DNA of 64,000 nucleotides from an uncultured Lachnospiraceae bacterium (GCA_934339365.1 CAKRHW010000001.1:186001-250000); one strand, 5' to 3'. Positions 20,273 through 30,501 are shown, counted from the stretch's first letter. Program-made: numbers and translations. The notes: generated by a model from the letters alone, not told the origin.

Positions 20273-20941
20273 CTATTTTCTTTTTTCAATTAACGCATGC
20301 AGCTTCTGTAATGCTTCATGAATTCCTCCAACTTCATTGATAATTCCTTCCTCTACCGTTTGTTTTCCCACTAAAACACTTCCTACATCTTTCGTTAATT
20401 CTCCTGTCTCCATCATAAGTTCCATCAGTCGCTCCTCTTTAATCTCACAATGCGAACAGATAAAACCAGTAATCCTGTCCTGTATTTTCTTAAAATAATC
20501 ATACGTCTGTCTGACACCGATAAACAGACCATTCATACGAACCGGATGAATGACCATGGTTCCCGTCGGAACAATAAAAGAATAATCTCCGGAAACTGCC
20601 AGTGGAACTGCAATCGAATGGCTTCCTCCAAGAACTAATGTCACAACCGGTTTGTCTATGGATGCTAACATTTCGGAAATAGCCAGTCCGGATTCTACAT
20701 CTCCACCCACACTGTTAATCAAAACAAGGATTCCATCTAATTCCTCACTCTCTTCTATTCTGGCTAATTCCGGAAGAACATGCTCATATTTCGTAGTTTT
20801 CGTATTCGCATTCAGACATTCATGTCCTTCAATTTCTCCTATTACAGATAATAAATGAATTTTATTTTTCCCATGTTTCAAATCAATCTGCCCAAATTCC
20901 TCAATTGCTTCCCGCTCTTCTTTTTTCTGATTTTCTGCCAT
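20273..20941 (-). CDS. tepA: ClpP-class serine peptidase TepA (translocation-enhancing protein)
   Basis: A cytosolic ClpP/crotonase-fold peptidase; in Bacillus, TepA lies next to spoIIIE and has been linked to protein export and to degradation of small acid-soluble spore proteins in germination. Of 222 residues, the core shows LINSVGGDVESGLAISEML, the nucleophile loop VLGGSHSIAVPLAVSG and the catalytic His region TMVIHPVRMNG. There is no signal peptide. I chose the ATG at 20941 (AAGGAG eight bases upstream) over an in-frame ATG 24 bases earlier that would lie in front of that ribosome-binding site. Its placement before uppP-ftsK matches Clostridia. Confidence 0.88.
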   Translation of the reverse strand: MAENQKKEEREAIEEFGQIDLKHGKNKIHLLSVIGEIEGHECLNANTKTTKYEHVLPELARIEESEELDGILVLINSVGGDVESGLAISEMLASIDKPVVTLVLGGSHSIAVPLAVSGDYSFIVPTGTMVIHPVRMNGLFIGVRQTYDYFKKIQDRITGFICSHCEIKEERLMELMMETGELTKDVGSVLVGKQTVEEGIINEVGGIHEALQKLHALIEKRK

Positions 20942-21013
20942 TGAAATTCTCCTTTTTTTATTCATCCAAAACAGATGTCAATTTTATTTTTTCATATATG
21001 CAGAAATTTATGC

Positions 21014-21047
21014 AAAAAAACAAGGACCCGCCTTTTGCAAGCCCCTG
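21014..21047 (-). terminator. Rho-independent terminator after the diguanylate cyclase gene
   Basis: On the minus strand an 11-bp GC-rich stem (21021-21031 with 21037-21047, containing G-U pairs) around a short A-rich loop is followed by seven U residues. It lies just after the diguanylate cyclase stop codon and separates it from tepA. Confidence 0.85.
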
Positions 21048-21053
21048 TTTTTA

Positions 21054-22910
21054 TTAAACTTTCTCTATTTTATTTCCGGTTTTTCCTAAAACAGCACATT
21101 CTTTTCCCTGAGATTTTGCCTCATACATCGCTGTATCTGCACATTTAATCAGCGTCTTCGGATCATTTCCGTCATCCGGTGCAAGTGCAATTCCTATACT
21201 GACTTTTAGTCTGGCATCTTTATGATGCGGGAATTCTACTTCTTCAGCCAATTCTAAAATCTTCTTTGCAAATCTCTGCGCTTCCTTAACCTCATAGATT
21301 TTCTTTAAAACAACTACAAATTCATCTCCACCCACGCGTCCTGCAAATGAATTATCATCTAAAGTATTTTTGATAATGTCTGTCAGCTTTCTTACCAGAT
21401 GATCGCCAAAATTATGTCCATACGTATCATTAATTTCTTTAAAATCATCAATGTCAATATAAAGTACCGCAGATAACATACCAAAGCTTAATGAGGCCAG
21501 ATTCTGTGAAATCATATAATTTGTTGTCTCTTTATTATACAATCCCGTTGCTAAATCTAACTGTGCCTGTTTTTTGAAATATTCCACTTCTCTCTTTGTC
21601 TTGTCAATATCTAAAAGTCTTCCAATTACTTTTATGATTTTTCCTTTTCGATTTCGAATAGCTGTCATCATCATCTCATGCCATAATGGACTATGATGTT
21701 TGTCATAAATACGAACTTCTTTTTTAATCGTATCTACTCCACTTCTCAGTTCTTCAAATGCACTCTCGAAAACTTCAATATCCTCTCTTACAATCATTTT
21801 GTTATGAATCATTTCTTTAATAAAATGATCCATATGAACCGGATATCCAAATTTTTCTTCCCATACATTATTAAATACACAATTTCCTTTTCCGTAATTG
21901 TACTCAAACACTACATTTTCTGACTGTTCTGCCACAATCTTATATCGTTTGAATGCCATCTTTGTCTTTGCATTCGCTCTTGTATAAATAATAAACATAT
22001 AAAGCAGCAATAAAATAAAAACAAAAATCAGTCTTTTTCCAAAATCCGTACTCAGTGCTGACACATTTGATATATCAGATTCAACTGCATTTGCTGTCAT
22101 AATTGTAACAGAATACCAGTTATTTTCCGGAACTTTTGTATAACAAATGTATCTCTTATACTTTCCTTCTCCAATGACAAGCAGTCCGGTATCTCCATTG
22201 GCAAAACTTTTTTGGAGCTTACTTACTGTTTTTTCTTCCTCCATCACGATACTTTTTAACATCGTAAAAATATTATCAGCTGCAACTGTTTCTGGTTTTG
22301 CAACTAAGGTTCCATCCTGCTGGGCAATAAACGAATCTGCCTTTCCATTAAATACAGATGCTCCGATAATCTCTGTAAATTCCTGTATATTATAAGCACT
22401 CATCAAAACAGCATTTACTTTCTGATCCTTTCCGGTAACCGGAACACAAAAAAGAATTTCCTTTTCCTTGCTGTTTTTAGCCATTACAATATCTGAAACT
22501 GTATTTTTTCCATTAAATGCTGATTTCAAAAAATGCTGACTAGCCATATCTTCACATGCAAGTGCTTCATTCAAAGATGTTCCATCTTCAAAAACCAGAT
22601 TCAGTTTCATCTTGTTTTGTTCCTGTTCTGCATTTAAAAGATCTCTTACTGCGTCTGATTTTAAATCATCCTGACTGGCAATTACAAGTGACAGTGCCTC
22701 TAAAGTTTTAAAATTCCCATTGATTTTTACAGCTATATTATCTGCATTCTCATTCATAATATCTGTCATATACTGATTAATATATTTTGAAACTTTTCGG
22801 TTCACTTTTTTTGAAGTATTTGTAAAACTGACTAAAACAAGCGAAACAACACTCAGTAAAATAAGAGCCGTAAGCCAGATAAGCTTTGAATTTTCTTTTA
22901 ACGTTTTCAC
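21054..22910 (-). CDS. Membrane-bound diguanylate cyclase with extracellular sensor and PAS domain
   Basis: Predicted to make the second messenger cyclic di-GMP. Domain order: membrane segment (about 10-30), an extracytoplasmic Cache-like sensor (about 35-295), second membrane segment (about 298-315), PAS (about 325-445, including FNNVWEEKFGYPV and a PAC-like VIGRLLDIDKTKRE), and GGDEF (about 455-610). The active site RVGGDEFVVVL is intact (about 523-528), but the RxxD inhibitory site is not present at its usual place five residues before GGDEF. It starts with GTG, overlapping the mnmA stop by 4 bases (GTGA), with GGAGGG upstream. The ligand is unknown. Confidence 0.9.
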   Translation of the reverse strand: MKTLKENSKLIWLTALILLSVVSLVLVSFTNTSKKVNRKVSKYINQYMTDIMNENADNIAVKINGNFKTLEALSLVIASQDDLKSDAVRDLLNAEQEQNKMKLNLVFEDGTSLNEALACEDMASQHFLKSAFNGKNTVSDIVMAKNSKEKEILFCVPVTGKDQKVNAVLMSAYNIQEFTEIIGASVFNGKADSFIAQQDGTLVAKPETVAADNIFTMLKSIVMEEEKTVSKLQKSFANGDTGLLVIGEGKYKRYICYTKVPENNWYSVTIMTANAVESDISNVSALSTDFGKRLIFVFILLLLYMFIIYTRANAKTKMAFKRYKIVAEQSENVVFEYNYGKGNCVFNNVWEEKFGYPVHMDHFIKEMIHNKMIVREDIEVFESAFEELRSGVDTIKKEVRIYDKHHSPLWHEMMMTAIRNRKGKIIKVIGRLLDIDKTKREVEYFKKQAQLDLATGLYNKETTNYMISQNLASLSFGMLSAVLYIDIDDFKEINDTYGHNFGDHLVRKLTDIIKNTLDDNSFAGRVGGDEFVVVLKKIYEVKEAQRFAKKILELAEEVEFPHHKDARLKVSIGIALAPDDGNDPKTLIKCADTAMYEAKSQGKECAVLGKTGNKIEKV

Positions 22911-23986
22911 AGAATTGTCCCTCCACCTAACACATAATCTCCATCATAAAATACCACTGCCTGTCCCGGTGTAACTGCACGTACCGGCTCATCAAAAATG
23001 CACTCCACTACATCATCTCCCACTTTACGGACTGTGCACATCGAACCGGTATGATTGTATCGAATCTTTGCCATCACACGCACTTCACCTTCTATATCCT
23101 GAACGGACATAAAATTCAAACGATCTGCACGTAATCTGTCTGTAAACACATCTTTGCCTTCGCCAATTACGACTTCATTTTTCTCCGGATCAATTTTGAC
23201 TACAAAAGCCGGATGTCCAAGACTTAAATTCAGTCCCTTTCTCTGTCCGATTGTATAGTGTGTGATTCCTTTATGCTTTCCTAAAATATTTCCATGAATG
23301 TCTACAAAATTTCCTTCTTCTATCTTCTGTCCACTGTTTTCTTCTATAAAGGAAGCATAATCATGATCTGGAACAAAACAAATCTCCTGACTGTCTGGTT
23401 TATTCGCAACTAATAAGCCGACATCTGCTGCAATCTTTCGGATTTCATCTTTGTGATATTCTCCAACTGGCATCAGAGTCCTTGAAAGCTGTTCCTGTGT
23501 CAGATTATAGAGTGCATAGGTCTGATCTTTTGCCGCTGTCACTGACTTTTTCAATGTATATCTTCCATTCTCAAGTCTGACAACTCTTGCATAATGACCG
23601 GTTGCAATATAATCTGCACCAATATCCATACTTCTTTTTAGTAAAGATTCCCATTTGACATAACGATTACATGCAATACATGGATTCGGTGTTCTTCCAT
23701 GCAAATATTCTTCTACAAAATAATCCATGACATATTTTTTAAAATCCTGCTTAAAATTCATCACATAATAAGGAATCTCTAATCGATTCGCAACCCTTCT
23801 CGCATCATCCACAGCACTTAATCCACAACAGCCACCTTCATGTTCTAAGGTCTCCTCTTCTTCATCCTGCCAGATCTGCATAGTTACACCAATTACATCA
23901 TATCCCTGTTCTTTTAAAAGATATGCTGCAACAGAAGAGTCTACTCCACCAGACATTCCTACTACAACCTTCTTTTTTTCTTTCAT
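22907..23986 (-). CDS. mnmA: tRNA-specific 2-thiouridylase MnmA
   Basis: Thiolates U34 of Lys, Glu and Gln tRNAs. PP-loop motif VVVGMSGGVDSSV (about residues 6-18), catalytic Cys in PNPCIACNRYVK (about 100) and in SQEICFVPDHDY (about 200), with an HYTIGQRKGL region and C-terminal beta-barrel. I chose the ATG at 23986 (GGAG six bases upstream), giving 359 residues, the family length; the open frame extends 19 residues further without support. It overlaps the diguanylate cyclase gene and lies just after tmRNA. It modifies glutamate tRNAs, one of which is in this window. Confidence 0.95.
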   Translation of the reverse strand: MKEKKKVVVGMSGGVDSSVAAYLLKEQGYDVIGVTMQIWQDEEEETLEHEGGCCGLSAVDDARRVANRLEIPYYVMNFKQDFKKYVMDYFVEEYLHGRTPNPCIACNRYVKWESLLKRSMDIGADYIATGHYARVVRLENGRYTLKKSVTAAKDQTYALYNLTQEQLSRTLMPVGEYHKDEIRKIAADVGLLVANKPDSQEICFVPDHDYASFIEENSGQKIEEGNFVDIHGNILGKHKGITHYTIGQRKGLNLSLGHPAFVVKIDPEKNEVVIGEGKDVFTDRLRADRLNFMSVQDIEGEVRVMAKIRYNHTGSMCTVRKVGDDVVECIFDEPVRAVTPGQAVVFYDGDYVLGGGTIL

Positions 23987-24039
23987 CAAATTCTCCAATC
24001 TATCTTCATTCCTGTTAAACATGCTAAAACCTCTGTAAT

Positions 24040-24088
24040 ACACAAATAGGTATAGTCTATATACAGAAATGTTACAGACTATACCTAT
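24040..24088 (-). terminator. Candidate terminator / 3' hairpin of ssrA
   Basis: A perfect 13-bp inverted repeat (24046-24058 with 24076-24088) with a 17-base loop begins 4 bases after the 3' end of tmRNA. The U-tract is short (UUUGUG on the minus strand), so termination may be partial, leaving readthrough into mnmA. Confidence 0.6.
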
Positions 24089-24092
24089 ATTA

Positions 24093-24446
24093 TGGAGCTG
24101 AGGGGAATCGAACCCCTGTCCGAAATTCTGTCCATTCAGGCATCTCCCACTACAGTCAGTGTATACCGGATTACTCCCATTCCCTTGCCCGCACGCCCAC
24201 AGACAGGCTTACAGGTTCAGTAGCTTCATAAATCTTTTGCTATCTCAAAGCTTTGATAGAAAAGTGCCCCGCAAAGTCGATGCCTGTATATAAGCAGCGG
24301 GTGACTTATACCAGACAGCTGCCAATACTAGGCAGCGTACGCTAAATTATTATCTGCGTTTATATTTAATTCGGATTGATGAGGCGGTCCCGACCCGCCA
24401 GTGGCTTCCCAAACTTCTAAAACCCCGTCGAAACCAGTACAACCCC
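24093..24446 (-). ncRNA. ssrA: Transfer-messenger RNA (tmRNA)
   Basis: Rescues stalled ribosomes by acting as tRNA-Ala and then as message. The 5' end GGGGTTG pairs with the 3' CAGCTCC to form the acceptor stem; the T-arm ends GGGGTTCGATTCCCC; the D-like arm and GACGGGG follow the 5' end, as in other tmRNAs. CCA is not encoded. Between lies the tag reading frame and G-rich segments that can form the usual pseudoknots. It lies directly downstream of smpB, its protein partner. Confidence 0.95.
24328..24357 (-). other. tmRNA proteolysis-tag reading frame (ADNNLAYAA-stop)
   Basis: Starting at the resume codon GCA (24355-24357) the frame reads Ala-Asp-Asn-Asn-Leu-Ala-Tyr-Ala-Ala then TAG. The Ala-Ala end is the signal recognised by ClpXP-type proteases, and the codon position after the ATAAAC context fits known tmRNAs. 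Confidence 0.85.
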
Positions 24447-24489
24447 TTAAAATAAGGTGTAAATATCCTGGTACCTACTTGCAAATCAT

Positions 24490-24518
24490 AGTATAACTGC
24501 TTTTCAGATTGATTGCAA
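24490..24518 (-). promoter_or_regulatory. Sigma-A promoter of ssrA
   Basis: TTGCAA (24513-24518), 17-base spacer, TATACT (24490-24495). Transcription would start near 24483, leaving a leader of about 37 bases removed by RNase P. Confidence 0.85.
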
Positions 24519-24540
24519 GAGTAAATTTTTTAAAGTTTTT

Positions 24541-25008
24541 TTAATATAAATTTTTAACTTTAAAATTCTTTTCCGCCTCTCTTCTCTGATCCTTCTTTGC
24601 AATATCCTGACGTTTGTCATATAACTTCTTACCTTTTGCCAGCCCAATCTCAACTTTCACAAGACTTCCTTTGAAGTATACACGAAGAGGAACAATCGTA
24701 AGTCCATCCCTTGTTACTTCGCCCTGTAATTTATCAATTTCCCTTTTATGAAGCATCAGTTTTTTGGGGCGCAGTGGATCACGATTAAAAATATTTCCTT
24801 TTTCATATGGACTAATATGCATTCCATATATATATACTTCCCCTTTTTCAATTCGGATAAACGACTCTTTTACACTACATTTTCCCATTCGAAGTGACTT
24901 GACTTCTGTCCCATGGAGCACAATCCCCGCTTCATAAGTGTCAAGAATAAAATAATCAAACCTTGCCTTTTTATTATTTGCAATTAATTTTATATTTTCT
25001 TTACTCAT
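24541..25008 (-). CDS. smpB: SsrA-binding protein SmpB
   Basis: Binds tmRNA and mimics the codon-anticodon part of tRNA on stalled ribosomes. 155 residues with [17 protein letters not shown] at the start, [33 protein letters not shown] and the basic C-terminal tail ([19 protein letters not shown]) needed for trans-translation. I chose the ATG at 25008 after AAAGG; the frame extends 9 residues further upstream. It follows rnr by 55 bases and precedes ssrA: three ribosome-rescue and RNA-quality genes in a row. Confidence 0.97.
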   Translation of the reverse strand: MSKENIKLIANNKKARFDYFILDTYEAGIVLHGTEVKSLRMGKCSVKESFIRIEKGEVYIYGMHISPYEKGNIFNRDPLRPKKLMLHKREIDKLQGEVTRDGLTIVPLRVYFKGSLVKVEIGLAKGKKLYDKRQDIAKKDQRREAEKNFKVKNLY

Positions 25009-25063
25009 ATGATCAACCTTTCCTTTCTTTTCCACTCTCCGTCTTATTTCAAAAGCGAAATTT

Positions 25064-27193
25064 CTATGACAAAAGAAGAAAATCTATTGTTTTTAAAACT
25101 GTATCTGCATCAAGCACCCGAATCATCACTCTTTGACCTAATTTGTAACGTTTTCCTGTGGTTTCTCCTACCATTTCATAATGTTGGTCATCGTAATAAT
25201 AATAGTCATCAAGCATATTCGTTACATGAACCATTCCTTCTACTGTATTAGGCAGTTCTACATAAATTCCCCAGCTTGTGATAGATGAAATAATACCCTC
25301 GTACTGTTTTCCTATAAATTTTCTCATGTATTGTGCTTTCTTTAATTTTACAGTTTCTCTCTCCGCTTCTTCTGCCCTGCGTTCTGTTGTGCTAGACTGT
25401 TCCGCTACTTTTTCTAAGATTTTTTCATAATGCCGGCGTCTTTTTTCATTCAGTTCTCCATGTAGATTTTCTTTTATAATTCTATGAATCTGAAGATCTG
25501 GATATCTGCGGATTGGAGAAGTAAAATGGCAATAATAACGTGCAGCCAGTCCAAAATGTCCTTCACTGTGCATGGTATATTTTGCCTGTTTCATGGAACG
25601 AAGTGTCAGACGGCTGATGAGCGGCTCTTCTTTTGTATCACTGACCTTGTCTAAAAGCTTTTGAATTTCCTTTGGATGAATTTCATCTCCGGATAATTTT
25701 AAAGAATATCCAAAATTATTGATAAATGTACTTAATTTCTGCACTTTTTCTAATTCCGGCTTCTCATGACTCCGATATACAAATGGAATCTCCTGCCAAT
25801 AATAATCTTCTGCAATTGTCTCATTTGCAAGAAGCATAAAATCTTCAATTAATTTGGTAGCCGCATTTCTTTCATACGGATGAATGTCAACTGGTTTTCC
25901 ATTTTCATCTAAAATAATTTTACTCTCCGGGAATTCAAAATCAATTGCCCCTCTTTGAAATCTTCTTTCTCTTACTATTTCTGAAAGCTCTTTCATTAAA
26001 AATATCATATCTTCAAATGTTTCATATCCAGGCACATTTTTTGCACTCTGATCCTGAATCACGCGATTGACACTTGTATAGTCCATTCGCTTGTCTACGC
26101 AAATCACAGTTTCCGCAATCTGGTGATCTGTTACATTTCCTTTGTGATCAATTTCCATAATACAACTAAGAGCAAGACGTTCTACTCCCTGGTTTAAAGA
26201 ACAGATTCCATTTGATAACTGGTGCGGAAGCATTGGAATCACGCGGTCTACAAGATATACGCTGGTTCCTCTTTTTAATGCCTCCCTGTCAAGCGGACTA
26301 TATTCCTTCACATAATGTGTAACATCTGCAATATGAACACCTAACTGATATCCCTCTTGTGTCCGCCGGATACTAATGGCATCATCTAAATCTTTTGCAT
26401 CCTCACCATCAATTGTAACCGTCTGCACATCACGAAGATCTAATCTTCCATCCCACTCTTTTTCTGACACCTGCTCTGGAATTTCTTTTAACTGTTCTTT
26501 TACCTCTGGTGGAAACTGCACCGGCAGCTCATATCCTTTTACAATCGATAAAATATCAACACCGGGATCATTTTTATGTCCTAATATTTGAACAACCTTG
26601 CCCTCTGGTTTGTGATTTCTTCCACCATAATCTGTAATTCTTACTACTACTTTATGTCCATTGACCGCACCATTACTTTTTTCTCCAGGTACAAATATAT
26701 CACTTGTAATCTTAGGATTATCCGGAATTACAAATCCAAAGGATTTATTTTTCTGATATGTCCCTACGATTTCTTTTAAACCACGTTCTAAAACCTTAAG
26801 AATCACACCTTCGCGTTTCCGGTCTCCCTGTCGTTCTGACTTGATTGCAACTAACACTTTGTCGCCATAAAAGGCACCATTTACATCATCGATTCCGATA
26901 AAAATATCATCATCCTCTTCTCCCTCTACTTTGACAAAACCAAACCCCTTTTCATGACTGGTAAATATTCCTGCCACTCCACATACTTCAGCTTTTACAT
27001 ATTTTCCTCTCTTTGTAAGTGCAATTTTCCCTTCTGCAATTAAGCTGTCTAAAACTTCTATTAAATCTGCTCTCTGTTCTTTGGCAATCTGAAACATAAT
27101 CGCAAGTTCTTTTGCTTTCATTGGAACATAAATATCACTACAAATAAAATCATAAATAGCTTTTTTTCTTTTTTCTAACACTTCCTTTTCCAT
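25064..27193 (-). CDS. rnr: Exoribonuclease R
   Basis: 3'-to-5' exonuclease able to degrade structured RNA; also degrades messages released by tmRNA. 709 residues: N-terminal winged helix, cold-shock-like RNA-binding domains ([19 protein letters not shown]), the RNB catalytic domain with [13 protein letters not shown] (metal-binding Asp residues, about 260-272), and a C-terminal S1 domain ([24 protein letters not shown]). The ATG at 27193 follows AAAGGAG; the upstream extension of the frame is in the leader. Confidence 0.96.
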   Translation of the reverse strand: MEKEVLEKRKKAIYDFICSDIYVPMKAKELAIMFQIAKEQRADLIEVLDSLIAEGKIALTKRGKYVKAEVCGVAGIFTSHEKGFGFVKVEGEEDDDIFIGIDDVNGAFYGDKVLVAIKSERQGDRKREGVILKVLERGLKEIVGTYQKNKSFGFVIPDNPKITSDIFVPGEKSNGAVNGHKVVVRITDYGGRNHKPEGKVVQILGHKNDPGVDILSIVKGYELPVQFPPEVKEQLKEIPEQVSEKEWDGRLDLRDVQTVTIDGEDAKDLDDAISIRRTQEGYQLGVHIADVTHYVKEYSPLDREALKRGTSVYLVDRVIPMLPHQLSNGICSLNQGVERLALSCIMEIDHKGNVTDHQIAETVICVDKRMDYTSVNRVIQDQSAKNVPGYETFEDMIFLMKELSEIVRERRFQRGAIDFEFPESKIILDENGKPVDIHPYERNAATKLIEDFMLLANETIAEDYYWQEIPFVYRSHEKPELEKVQKLSTFINNFGYSLKLSGDEIHPKEIQKLLDKVSDTKEEPLISRLTLRSMKQAKYTMHSEGHFGLAARYYCHFTSPIRRYPDLQIHRIIKENLHGELNEKRRRHYEKILEKVAEQSSTTERRAEEAERETVKLKKAQYMRKFIGKQYEGIISSITSWGIYVELPNTVEGMVHVTNMLDDYYYYDDQHYEMVGETTGKRYKLGQRVMIRVLDADTVLKTIDFLLLS

Positions 27194-27235
27194 TATTTTC
27201 TCCTTTCCCTTTGTCATTTGACATGGTTCTTATGA

Positions 27236-27266
27236 AATAAAAACACCCTCTTAATTAAGAGAGTGT
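27236..27266 (-). terminator. Terminator between secG and rnr
   Basis: A 10-bp stem (ACACYCTCTT-type arms, 27243-27252 with 27257-27266) with an AATT loop is followed on the minus strand by UUUUUAUUU. It lies only 43 bases before the rnr start and no promoter fits in between, so rnr probably depends on readthrough. Confidence 0.85.
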
Positions 27267-27288
27267 CCCGAACATCATTATTCATTCA

Positions 27289-27519
27289 TTAAAAATTTAA
27301 CTGAAGTAATAAAGCAATTACTAAGAAAGCTAATCCTAAAAACTTTGTAGATTTTACAATTGCTCCTTCCTTAGAACGTCCTTTATTCTTTGACCAATAA
27401 GAATCTGCCACACCTGTAAAAGCTCCAAATCCGGCATCCTTACCTTCCTGACATAAAACTACAATTGTTAATGCAATACAAACAATGACAAATAAAATCG
27501 TTAAAATTGTTTTAACCAT
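27289..27519 (-). CDS. secG: Preprotein translocase subunit SecG
   Basis: Small membrane subunit of the SecYEG channel. 76 residues with two membrane segments (about 2-23 and 55-74) and a short polar loop containing the conserved GKDAGFGAFTG and KSTKFLGL. The ATG at 27519 follows a perfect AGGAGG; the open frame reaches 22 codons further up, past the promoter. The secG-rnr-smpB-ssrA order is common in Firmicutes. Confidence 0.95.
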   Translation of the reverse strand: MVKTILTILFVIVCIALTIVVLCQEGKDAGFGAFTGVADSYWSKNKGRSKEGAIVKSTKFLGLAFLVIALLLQLNF

Positions 27520-27550
27520 CTTAAAACCTCCTATACATTGAACAACAACC

Positions 27551-27579
27551 ATATTATCACATTCTATCCCATAAATCAA
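27551..27579 (-). promoter_or_regulatory. Sigma-A promoter of secG
   Basis: TTGATT (27574-27579), 17-base spacer, TAATAT (27551-27556), with a TGA extended -10. The leader to the secG ATG is only about 25 bases. Confidence 0.8.
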
Positions 27580-27642
27580 GCACATTCCTCTACTTGTTAT
27601 TTTTTATTTCTGTCTTTCTTTTTCTTCTTCCTGTTGCCGTCC

Positions 27643-28872
27643 TTACTTTGATGCAATCCATCGTTTTCCTACTAATTCGATTGCTTTTTGCTTCAATTCT
27701 TTTGTAGTAAAATTCCCAACATATCGTCTGATTGTATGCGTTGACGCAAAATCATCCGGACACTGTGATAATTTATAAGTTCTTGTAACATTGGTATTCC
27801 AGTTATAATAGGTTGCAAGAGGCACTAATTTTCCTCCTGTAATTTTTGTTACACCATCTTTTCTTTCTATGGTTACTCTTGCCATTCCACCAAGAATCTG
27901 CAAAAGCTGATTCTGTCCGGAAATATAATTTCCAAGGGAATAATAACACAAGGTTCTGTTTCCGTTTTTTCCTTTAACCCATTGCACTTTTTGTAAAACA
28001 TGTGGATGTGTTCCGATAATCAGATCTGCTCCGGCATCACTCATAATCTGTGCATATTTTACCTGGTCCTGAGTAATATCACTTACATTCTCAGTTCCCC
28101 AGTGTGGGAATACAATGACAAAGTCTGCCTTTTTCTTCGCTTTTTTAATATCTGAAGCAACCCTTTTCTCATCAAGATAATTGACTAAATATCCTTTTTC
28201 TGTTCCTAAAACTGTATTTCCATTCGTACCATACGTATAATTAAGCATGGCTACTTTGATTCCGTTTTTCTCTACCACAGGAATGGTATTCTGTGCCTTT
28301 TTTGATGCATTAATTCCTAACACCGTTGTCTTTGGATGCTTTGTCTTCCAGAAATTCAGGCAATTCTCTACGCCCTCGGCCTGCATATCTGTGACATGGT
28401 TCGATGCATGTAAAATTACGTTAAATCCGGCTTTTACTTCTGCATCACCGACTGCACTTGGAGAATTGAATTTAGGATATGCACTGAATCCAGCCTGATC
28501 ACCACCAAAAATAGTTTCCTGGTTAATCACAGAAAGATTTGCTTTTTTCAAATCCTCTGTAATGTTTTCAAACAGGCAGTCATACTGATAGGTTCCACCC
28601 TGCTTTTTTCCTGTCTCAATCACATTTTCATGCATCAGATTATCTCCTACTGCCACTAATGTAATCTTTGCATCCTCTGGTGTATTCTTTTTCTTTTCTT
28701 CTTTCTTCTCTCCCTGTTTCGCATCTGCCTGTTGCTGTGACTTTTGTGTCTCCTTCTGATTCTTTTCTTCACTTACCGGATGCTGCCTGTAGATATCTGT
28801 GGCAAAATCAATACAGACATATCCAATAAACAACAGACTAATGATACTTAAACCAATAATTACTTTCTTCAC
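27643..28872 (-). CDS. CapA-family (poly-gamma-glutamate capsule type) metallophosphatase-fold protein
   Basis: An N-terminal membrane anchor (about 2-24) is followed by a Lys/Glu/Gln-rich linker (30-65) and a PGA_cap domain: AVGDNLMHENVI (about 70), NQETIFGG, NVILHASNHVTDM, VAMLNYTYG, VIVFPHWGTEN, ADLIIGTHPHVLQKVQ and YSLGNYISGQ. These metal-binding motifs resemble calcineurin-like phosphatases. CapA in Bacillus acts in polyglutamate capsule assembly, but no capB or capC is nearby, so the true role is unknown. I chose the GTG at 28872 (GGAGG five bases upstream). It sits after gpmI and before secG. Confidence 0.82.
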   Translation of the reverse strand: MKKVIIGLSIISLLFIGYVCIDFATDIYRQHPVSEEKNQKETQKSQQQADAKQGEKKEEKKKNTPEDAKITLVAVGDNLMHENVIETGKKQGGTYQYDCLFENITEDLKKANLSVINQETIFGGDQAGFSAYPKFNSPSAVGDAEVKAGFNVILHASNHVTDMQAEGVENCLNFWKTKHPKTTVLGINASKKAQNTIPVVEKNGIKVAMLNYTYGTNGNTVLGTEKGYLVNYLDEKRVASDIKKAKKKADFVIVFPHWGTENVSDITQDQVKYAQIMSDAGADLIIGTHPHVLQKVQWVKGKNGNRTLCYYSLGNYISGQNQLLQILGGMARVTIERKDGVTKITGGKLVPLATYYNWNTNVTRTYKLSQCPDDFASTHTIRRYVGNFTTKELKQKAIELVGKRWIASK

Positions 28873-28910
28873 ATCCACCTCCACTTCTATTCTATGTAAG
28901 AATTACAGAA

Positions 28911-28936
28911 GGCAAGCGCGCAGAAACGCACCTGCC
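28911..28936 (-). terminator. GC-rich hairpin after gpmI (weak terminator)
   Basis: A 10-bp stem (28911-28920 with 28927-28936, two G-U pairs) about 25 bases after the gpmI stop. The following sequence is UUCUGU, not a real U-tract, so it may slow or protect the transcript rather than end it. Confidence 0.4.
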
Positions 28937-28962
28937 TCCTCTCTTCCAAATAGAATGGCTGA

Positions 28963-30501
28963 CTATTTTACTAATAAAGATTTTCCTGTCATTTCTTCCG
29001 GCTGCTTTAATCCCATTAATTCAAGTAAAGTTGGTGCAATATCAGCTAAACATCCACCTTCTCTTAACTTATATGCAGGATCTGCATTTACTAAAATAAA
29101 TGGTACCGGATTTGTTGTATGTGCTGTAAATGGAGCGTGTGTCTCATAATCAATCAACTGCTCTGCATTTCCATGGTCCGCACAAATAAACATCACACCA
29201 TCTACTTCCTTGATTGCGTCTACTGTACGTTTTACGCATTCATCTACTGTCTCTACCGCACGAATTGCTGCTTCCTGAATTCCTGTATGTCCAACCATAT
29301 CTGGGTTTGCAAAGTTAATAATAATGACATCATATTTGTCTGATTTGATGGCATCCACTAACTTATCGCATACTTCATAGGCACTCATCTCAGGTTTCAA
29401 ATCATAAGTTGCAACCTTTGGTGATTTTACTAAAATACGATCTTCTCCTTCATTTGGTTCCTCTACACCACCATTAAAGAAGAATGTAACATGGGCATAC
29501 TTCTCAGTTTCTGCGATTCTTGCCTGTTTCTTGCCATTTGCTGCAAGATATTCTCCTAATGTATTGTGTAAAGATACTTTATGGAATGCAACTTCCTTAT
29601 TTGGAATGGTCTCATCATATTCTGTAAATGTAACAAACTTTGTATCAATTCTCTTCTCTCTTGCAAATCCATCAAAATCATCTGCACAAAATGCTCTTGT
29701 TAATTCACGTGCACGATCCGGTCTGAAATTAAAGAAGATAACAGAATCACCGTCTTTTACTGTTCCAACCGGCTGATTATCCTTCTCAATTACAACAGGT
29801 ACTACGAATTCATCATTTACATCTTTCGCATAAGATGCCTCGATTGCTTCAATCGGACAAACTGCTTTCTCACCTTCTCCTGCTGTAATTGCACGATAAG
29901 CTTTCTCCACTCTGTCCCAACGATTATCACGATCCATGGCATAGTAACGTCCTGAAATAGAAGCTACCTCTCCAACACCGATTTCCTTCATCTTATCTAA
30001 TAATTCCTGCATAAATCCTTTACCGGATGTTGGTGCAGTATCTCTTCCGTCTAAGAAAGCATGTACATAAACCTTGCTGATTCCTTCTCTCTTTGCCATC
30101 TCAAGCAATCCATATAAATGTGTATTATGGCTGTGTACACCACCATCTGAAAGAAGTCCGAACAAATGTAAAGCACCGCCCGTCTTCTTAACATTATTCA
30201 TTGCATCTAAGAATGCCTGATTCTTAAAGAAATCACCATCTTCAATCTCTTTTGTGATTCTTGTAAGTTCCTGATAAACAATACGTCCGGCTCCCATGTT
30301 CATATGACCGACTTCTGAGTTACCCATCTGTCCATCTGGCAATCCAACTGCTAAACCACTGGCAGCTCCCTTTACATAAGGACATTCTGCCATTAATTTG
30401 TCCATCTCAGGTGTTTTTGCCTGTGCAACTGCATTTCCCTCTGTCTTATCATTCAAACCGTATCCATCTAAAATCATCAACACTACTGGTTTCTTACTCA
30501 T
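28963..30501 (-). CDS. gpmI: 2,3-bisphosphoglycerate-independent phosphoglycerate mutase
   Basis: Interconverts 3- and 2-phosphoglycerate in glycolysis through a phosphoserine. The 512 residues include [12 protein letters not shown] (metal ligand), [14 protein letters not shown] with the nucleophile Ser near residue 62, [31 protein letters not shown] and the second metal set in [12 protein letters not shown] and CADHGNAE. It has its own promoter and a 274-base divergent region shared with the S1 protein gene, so it is separate from gap-pgk-tpiA. Confidence 0.97.
   Translation of the reverse strand: MSKKPVVLMILDGYGLNDKTEGNAVAQAKTPEMDKLMAECPYVKGAASGLAVGLPDGQMGNSEVGHMNMGAGRIVYQELTRITKEIEDGDFFKNQAFLDAMNNVKKTGGALHLFGLLSDGGVHSHNTHLYGLLEMAKREGISKVYVHAFLDGRDTAPTSGKGFMQELLDKMKEIGVGEVASISGRYYAMDRDNRWDRVEKAYRAITAGEGEKAVCPIEAIEASYAKDVNDEFVVPVVIEKDNQPVGTVKDGDSVIFFNFRPDRARELTRAFCADDFDGFAREKRIDTKFVTFTEYDETIPNKEVAFHKVSLHNTLGEYLAANGKKQARIAETEKYAHVTFFFNGGVEEPNEGEDRILVKSPKVATYDLKPEMSAYEVCDKLVDAIKSDKYDVIIINFANPDMVGHTGIQEAAIRAVETVDECVKRTVDAIKEVDGVMFICADHGNAEQLIDYETHAPFTAHTTNPVPFILVNADPAYKLREGGCLADIAPTLLELMGLKQPEEMTGKSLLVK

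Noticed and set aside
20955..21000. TTGACA near the tepA start as a promoter
   Set aside because: No -10 element is found at 16-18 bases; the sequence runs into AAAAAA and the ribosome-binding site.
24100..24440. The tmRNA region read as a riboswitch or protein gene
   Set aside because: Acceptor and T-arm sequences, tag frame and smpB neighbourhood identify it as ssrA.
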